A DNA stretch of 9,936 bases from CAYXVB01 sp964467785. Lineage in GTDB: Bacteria; Bdellovibrionota; UBA1018. Of this stretch, positions 7,128-9,936 are shown one piece after another. The notes beneath the pieces were generated by a model. That model was not told where the DNA came from and did no database searches. It saw nothing but the letters and a program-made list of their open reading frames with translations. The position numbers and the translations under genes were made by a program. Location: contig CAYXVB010000133.1 in NCBI GenBank assembly GCA_964467785.1, forward strand, positions 1-9,936, written 5' to 3'. Every line of letters starts with the position of its first letter. Position 1 is the first letter of the stretch.

Positions 7128-7139
7128 CGCGAGTCCGGT
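7117..7139. terminator. Imperfect hairpin at the convergent gene junction
   Basis: ACCGGCTC (7117-7124) pairs with GAGTCCGGT (7131-7139) through a one-base bulge, around a loop that starts with the stop codon of the barrel gene. It lies between two convergent genes and could help end transcription in both directions. No T-run follows on either strand, so it is not a canonical intrinsic terminator. Confidence 0.25.
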
Positions 7140-7153
7140 TAAGAAACGATCTT

Positions 7154-9355
7154 CTACCTTACTTGCACAGATCCGACCCGATCGGTGCGCGTGCAAAGAT
7201 TTTTGGACGGAATTGCGCCAAAGGCGCAGCCAACTTCCAGCGTACCCGCTTGCGAGGGTGCAACACAGTTGAACTTCGCTTCGTTCCCCACGAAGCTAAC
7301 GAACGTGCAACTGGCACCCGAAACCATCGGGTAGACTGTACTGGTTTGCATTCCATAGTTGCAGCTCAGTACGAAGGATTCTCCTTTGGCGACCGAAGTC
7401 TTGGATACCGAGCCGCCCTGCCATGGGGCTTGATTGCAGGTCGGGCGAGCGATTACATTGAGTGCGCCAATGGGATCAATTTGAGCGCAGGTGCGAGAGG
7501 CGGTGTCCGCCGCGGACATGCAGCTCATCGGGTAGGACCCCGGAACTGACGGAGCGGTACACCTGAACTTCGCCGACGTCCCGACGAAGGAAGTGAACCG
7601 GCATGTCGGTCCGCCCAGCGGCGAGATCGAGCTCGTGATCCGGCCATAGTCGCAACTCACATCCAACTCGTCTCCCGTGTAGACGGAGTTCGAAGAAAGG
7701 CCCCCGGAGCGGAAAGTGGGCGGGGTGCAGGTCGGTGTGGGTGTAGGCGTGGGGGCCCTTACGCTCAGGCTTCCCAATGAGTCCGCTCTCGCACAGGTGT
7801 TTGAAGCGGGATCCGCGCCGAGCTGACAGAGGATGCCGTAGTCGCCGACGGCCGACGGAGCGGTACATTTGAATTGGGCCGAGGCGCCTGAGAACTGCTG
7901 GAAGGCGCAGTTTCCAGACGGAACAACTGGATAGATCCGGTTCGAAGCGCTGCCGTAATTGCACGATACGATGAAATTCTCAGACGGAGCGACAAGCCGT
8001 GAGGACAAGCTGCCCCCCGAGAATGTCGGGGTGGAGCAAGGAGTGGGTGAAGGCGCTCTAACGCTCAAGTTGCCTAGCGAATCATTGCGTGCGCAGGTAT
8101 TTGCGGCCGGGTTTGCGCCCAACTGGCAGCCGACGGCATAATCGCCGATCGCATCAGGAGCCGTGCAGCTAAATTGTGCCGCCGTGCCTGCAAACCGCAG
8201 GAATGAGCAGCTTCCTGACGATACCATCGGATAGACTCTTGAATTGGCGTTGCCGTAGTCGCAGGACAATGTGAATCCGCCCAAAGGGGCGACGGTGCGG
8301 GTGGACAGGCTGCCCCCTGAAAATGCAGGGGTCGAACAGGAAGTAGGCGTCGGGTTGGGCGTGCTGGTCCCGCTCAATACTTCATTTGCCATTTCCAGGT
8401 ACTTGTTTTTGAGCGCGGGGCCGGAGTCTCTTAGGCCGATCCATTGCCCGTTGCCCTCGGTGAAGGTGTGCCAAAGAAAAGGCATCACGGCGACGACCAT
8501 GGGTTCGGATCTGATGAGCTGTATGTACCTGTCGGCGATATCAATGAGTTGGGCTTCGGTGACACCGGACTTCGCATGATAGGCCGACGGAGGAAAGAGC
8601 ACGAGGCCTCGGTGCTTCCCGTCGGCCTGATTGAGGGCCTGGACTTTGGATTTGAGAATCCCATACATTTGCGGGATGGAACGAATTCCGAGTCCAGCGA
8701 CGTTTTCACCACAGGAATCAAATCCGGAATAGCAGTCAAAACCGAACCAGTCGTAACTGGGAGGTAGGACCATTTGAGCGCTGACGTGGCTATAAGCTTC
8801 CGTCATCGCCAACGGAATTCCCGGAAAACTCGCCTTGACGGTCTTTGCGACCAACTCCAAATTGTCCAAGGTCTGGTTAACGGGTAGGCCGGCAATCGCC
8901 CCGTTGAGATAGGGTTCGTCCAGCGTGTAGAAAGCCAGAATTGTATCTCTGTATGGAGCGATCGCCTGTCGAGCGGTTTCCCACTGTTGCTGGAAATCGG
9001 ATCGAATGCGGGCGGCCTCCCCGTAGAAAAAGGGCTGAACGCTCAGTATGACCTTTAAGCCAAGCGACCGGGCTTGGACGAGCTTTGCCTCGTAGTCTGA
9101 GCCGTAGACGAAGACGAAACTCGATCGATTTGCCAGCGCGGTAATGTGATTTTCCGGCCACATCGCGCCGGCATAATAGCCGAAATGGCGTCCGGTCGAC
9201 GAAGTCAGCGCGATCTCCGTATTGCGGATTCCAAAGATGCCCGCATCGGCCGGGGATTTCCCCGTCTCCTGCAGATTCGTGCTTCTGCCCAGGCAACCAC
9301 TCAAACCGATAGAAATGACAACGGCGGCGAGACCCGTTCCCCAAGGTTTCGACAT
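7154..9355 (-). CDS. Lipoprotein with TIM-barrel (glycoside-hydrolase-like) domain and four six-cysteine modules (733 aa)
   Basis: A type II signal peptide ends in the lipobox LSGC. Cys21 would be lipidated, and the following Leu suggests outer-membrane sorting. Residues about 37-325 resemble an (alpha/beta)8 barrel. Candidate strands sit near 58-63, 78-85, 101-108, 139-146, 180-186, 201-208, 249-256 and 287-295. LDEPY (Glu147) sits where clan GH-A hydrolases carry the acid/base of the NEP motif. WFGFDCYSG and VMPFLWHTF resemble strands 6 and 8. No Glu is seen at strand 7 (LVLFPPSAYH), the usual nucleophile position. Pro/Thr linkers then separate four modules of about 94 residues, each with six cysteines at nearly fixed spacing. 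A cell-surface carbohydrate-binding or -cleaving protein is plausible; the substrate is unknown. GAGGGG (9365-9370) supports ATG 9355. Confidence 0.88.
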   Translation of the reverse strand: MSKPWGTGLAAVVISIGLSGCLGRSTNLQETGKSPADAGIFGIRNTEIALTSSTGRHFGYYAGAMWPENHITALANRSSFVFVYGSDYEAKLVQARSLGLKVILSVQPFFYGEAARIRSDFQQQWETARQAIAPYRDTILAFYTLDEPYLNGAIAGLPVNQTLDNLELVAKTVKASFPGIPLAMTEAYSHVSAQMVLPPSYDWFGFDCYSGFDSCGENVAGLGIRSIPQMYGILKSKVQALNQADGKHRGLVLFPPSAYHAKSGVTEAQLIDIADRYIQLIRSEPMVVAVMPFLWHTFTEGNGQWIGLRDSGPALKNKYLEMANEVLSGTSTPNPTPTSCSTPAFSGGSLSTRTVAPLGGFTLSCDYGNANSRVYPMVSSGSCSFLRFAGTAAQFSCTAPDAIGDYAVGCQLGANPAANTCARNDSLGNLSVRAPSPTPCSTPTFSGGSLSSRLVAPSENFIVSCNYGSASNRIYPVVPSGNCAFQQFSGASAQFKCTAPSAVGDYGILCQLGADPASNTCARADSLGSLSVRAPTPTPTPTCTPPTFRSGGLSSNSVYTGDELDVSCDYGRITSSISPLGGPTCRFTSFVGTSAKFRCTAPSVPGSYPMSCMSAADTASRTCAQIDPIGALNVIARPTCNQAPWQGGSVSKTSVAKGESFVLSCNYGMQTSTVYPMVSGASCTFVSFVGNEAKFNCVAPSQAGTLEVGCAFGAIPSKNLCTRTDRVGSVQVR
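7157..8338 (-). repeat. Tandem array of four six-cysteine modules (about 300 bp period)
   Basis: In protein order the modules lie at 8338-8057, 8038-7757, 7729-7448 and 7438-7157. Their first cysteines are residues 340, 440, 543 and 640. Spacings between successive cysteines are 25, 18, 14, 13 and 11 in modules 1, 2 and 4; module 3 differs only in one (17 instead of 18). Shared landmarks are GGSLS, SC(D/N)YG, C.F..F.G..A.F.C.AP and a final Cys-Ala/Thr. By hand count modules 1 and 2 are identical at 64 of 96 positions, while 3 and 4 are more divergent, so 1 and 2 look like the most recent duplication. The linkers are PSPTP, PTPTPTPT and RPT. Six cysteines suggest three disulfides and an exported location. 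I do not recognise the family. Confidence 0.9.
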
Positions 9356-9364
9356 GAATGATTA

Positions 9365-9370
9365 CCCCTC
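9365..9370 (-). promoter_or_regulatory. Ribosome-binding site of the lipoprotein gene
   Basis: GAGGGG on the minus strand lies 9 nt before ATG 9355 and supports that start. The start also yields a complete lipoprotein signal peptide. No convincing promoter was found in the spacer between 9356 and 9469, so co-transcription with the gene upstream is possible. Confidence 0.55.
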
Positions 9371-9423
9371 AGGAGCTAGGATCACTAAAAATCCGCTCTG
9401 CCACAATGTGTATTCGGTGACAC

Positions 9424-9444
9424 TCCTGCTTGGAATTCGCAGGA
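9424..9444. other. Hairpin in the spacer between the two minus-strand genes
   Basis: TCCTGC (9424-9429) and GCAGGA (9439-9444) form a 6-bp stem with a 9-nt loop. A separate perfect palindrome, TTGCGCGCAA, lies at 9460-9469, immediately beyond the stop of the small membrane protein gene. Either could be a weak terminator or a protein-binding site. Neither has a T-run. Confidence 0.25.
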
Positions 9445-9469
9445 TGGGCCGTAATGAGCTTGCGCGCAA

Positions 9470-9841
9470 TCAACGCTGGATCGAGTTATCCACCAGTTTC
9501 ATACCGAGATACATGGGTAGTCCGAGCATGCCGTTTTGATAGGAGATCTCGGCGATGCTTTTGCCCGGACGGGCTAGTTCATAGTCCTCATTCGAAGCTC
9601 GGACACGCACAGTGGTCTGGCCGGGAAGCCACGCTTTGTCCGGCGATTCCACCACTATCCAGCGGGTCGTCGTGTTTTTCCTGCGTGTAGTATATCGATC
9701 CAGGACCCGGACTTCCTTGATCTCAGGCGGGCTCAACGGAAACTTGGCGTTGAGCAGCAGTCCGCCCCCTTGGGCGAGCGCGATCAGCCCGATCAGCGCG
9801 ATCGCGGTCGTACGAGCGAAGGCGATCCAGGGAAGTCCCAT
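9470..9841 (-). CDS. Small single-pass membrane protein of unknown function (123 aa)
   Basis: The family is not recognised. A short N-terminus with Arg10 is followed by one hydrophobic helix at about residues 12-31. The remaining 90 residues look like a small beta-rich domain (EIKEVRVLDRYTTRR, RWIVVES, TTVRVRAS, GKSIAEISYQNGMLGLPMYLGMKLVD), probably on the outer face of the inner membrane. There is no cysteine and no lipobox. ATG 9841 has no good ribosome-binding site; the frame stays open to about 9887 but offers no standard start there. It precedes the lipoprotein gene on the same strand by 114 nt, so the two could share a transcript. A copy of the 16-bp repeat lies 57-72 nt upstream of the start. 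Confidence 0.65.
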   Translation of the reverse strand: MGLPWIAFARTTAIALIGLIALAQGGGLLLNAKFPLSPPEIKEVRVLDRYTTRRKNTTTRWIVVESPDKAWLPGQTTVRVRASNEDYELARPGKSIAEISYQNGMLGLPMYLGMKLVDNSIQR

Positions 9842-9897
9842 CGCGCGAATGGAAGCGCGAAATAGAGTGAGAAAAATCGCAGTTACTAATTAGTGCA

Positions 9898-9913
9898 TTG
9901 GTAAAGCCGGATA
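9898..9913 (-). repeat. 16-bp repeat, right copy (inverted relative to 26-41)
   Basis: On the minus strand this reads TATCCGGCTTTACCAA, identical to 26-41, and points toward the small membrane protein gene that starts at 9841. Unlike the left copy, no good -10 box follows its TTTACC at promoter spacing. That argues for a protein-binding site or a chance repeat rather than a core promoter. Sequence beyond it, to the window end, shows no gene I can support. Confidence 0.6.
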
Positions 9914-9936
9914 TGGTATGCAGTTAGGGTGAAAGC

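Noticed and set aside
7757..8338. The 300-bp direct repeats as a CRISPR array or satellite
   Set aside because: They are in-frame protein modules within one gene, far longer than CRISPR repeats and without spacers of even length.
9842..9889. Upstream extension of the small membrane protein beyond ATG 9841
   Set aside because: The frame is open to a stop at 9890-9892, but the only candidate start is a rare ATT, and no ribosome-binding site supports it.
26..9913. The 16-bp inverted pair at the window ends as terminal repeats of a transposon or island
   Set aside because: No transposase, integrase or other mobility gene lies between the copies, the enclosed genes are ordinary chromosomal ones, and no target-site duplication is visible outside the repeats.

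Overview
The window looks like ordinary chromosome of a Gram-negative bacterium. The evidence is an outer-membrane-type beta-barrel protein with a Sec signal peptide, a lipoprotein with a clear lipobox, and TTG and GTG starts alongside ATG. GC is moderately high by eye. Lineage cannot be fixed from the sequence alone. There is no phage gene, transposase, integrase, CRISPR array, rRNA or recognisable intact tRNA.

Left end (1-706). A possible sigma70-type promoter (about 34-62) precedes a leader with two compact hairpins and a small unrecognised helical ORF (215-502). A spacer with a plausible promoter and an 8-bp hairpin follows, just ahead of the next operon.

Central operon (707-5410, plus strand). 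This is a complete xanthine dehydrogenase set. xdhA encodes the small subunit with two [2Fe-2S] clusters and FAD. xdhB encodes the molybdopterin catalytic subunit. xdhC encodes the molybdenum-cofactor insertion chaperone. xdhA and xdhB overlap by 14 nt and xdhB and xdhC by 4 nt, so they are almost certainly co-transcribed and translationally coupled. The cluster ligands and the purine-binding and catalytic residues I can place are all present, so the enzyme should oxidise hypoxanthine and xanthine to urate. No purine transporter, deaminase or urate-degrading gene is identifiable in the window.

Middle (5380-7127). A multi-pass membrane protein of uncertain function lies on the minus strand and overlaps the xdhC end tail-to-tail. 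A divergent gene encodes a secreted, probably outer-membrane, beta-barrel protein.

Right part (7154-9841, minus strand). A 733-residue lipoprotein joins a TIM-barrel domain, resembling glycoside hydrolases, to four copies of a very regular six-cysteine module separated by Pro/Thr linkers. This is the most unusual object in the window. Upstream of it is a small single-pass membrane protein. A perfect 16-bp sequence occurs at both ends of the window (26-41 and, inverted, 9898-9913). Each copy points toward the gene downstream of it, so a shared regulatory motif is more likely than mobile-element ends.
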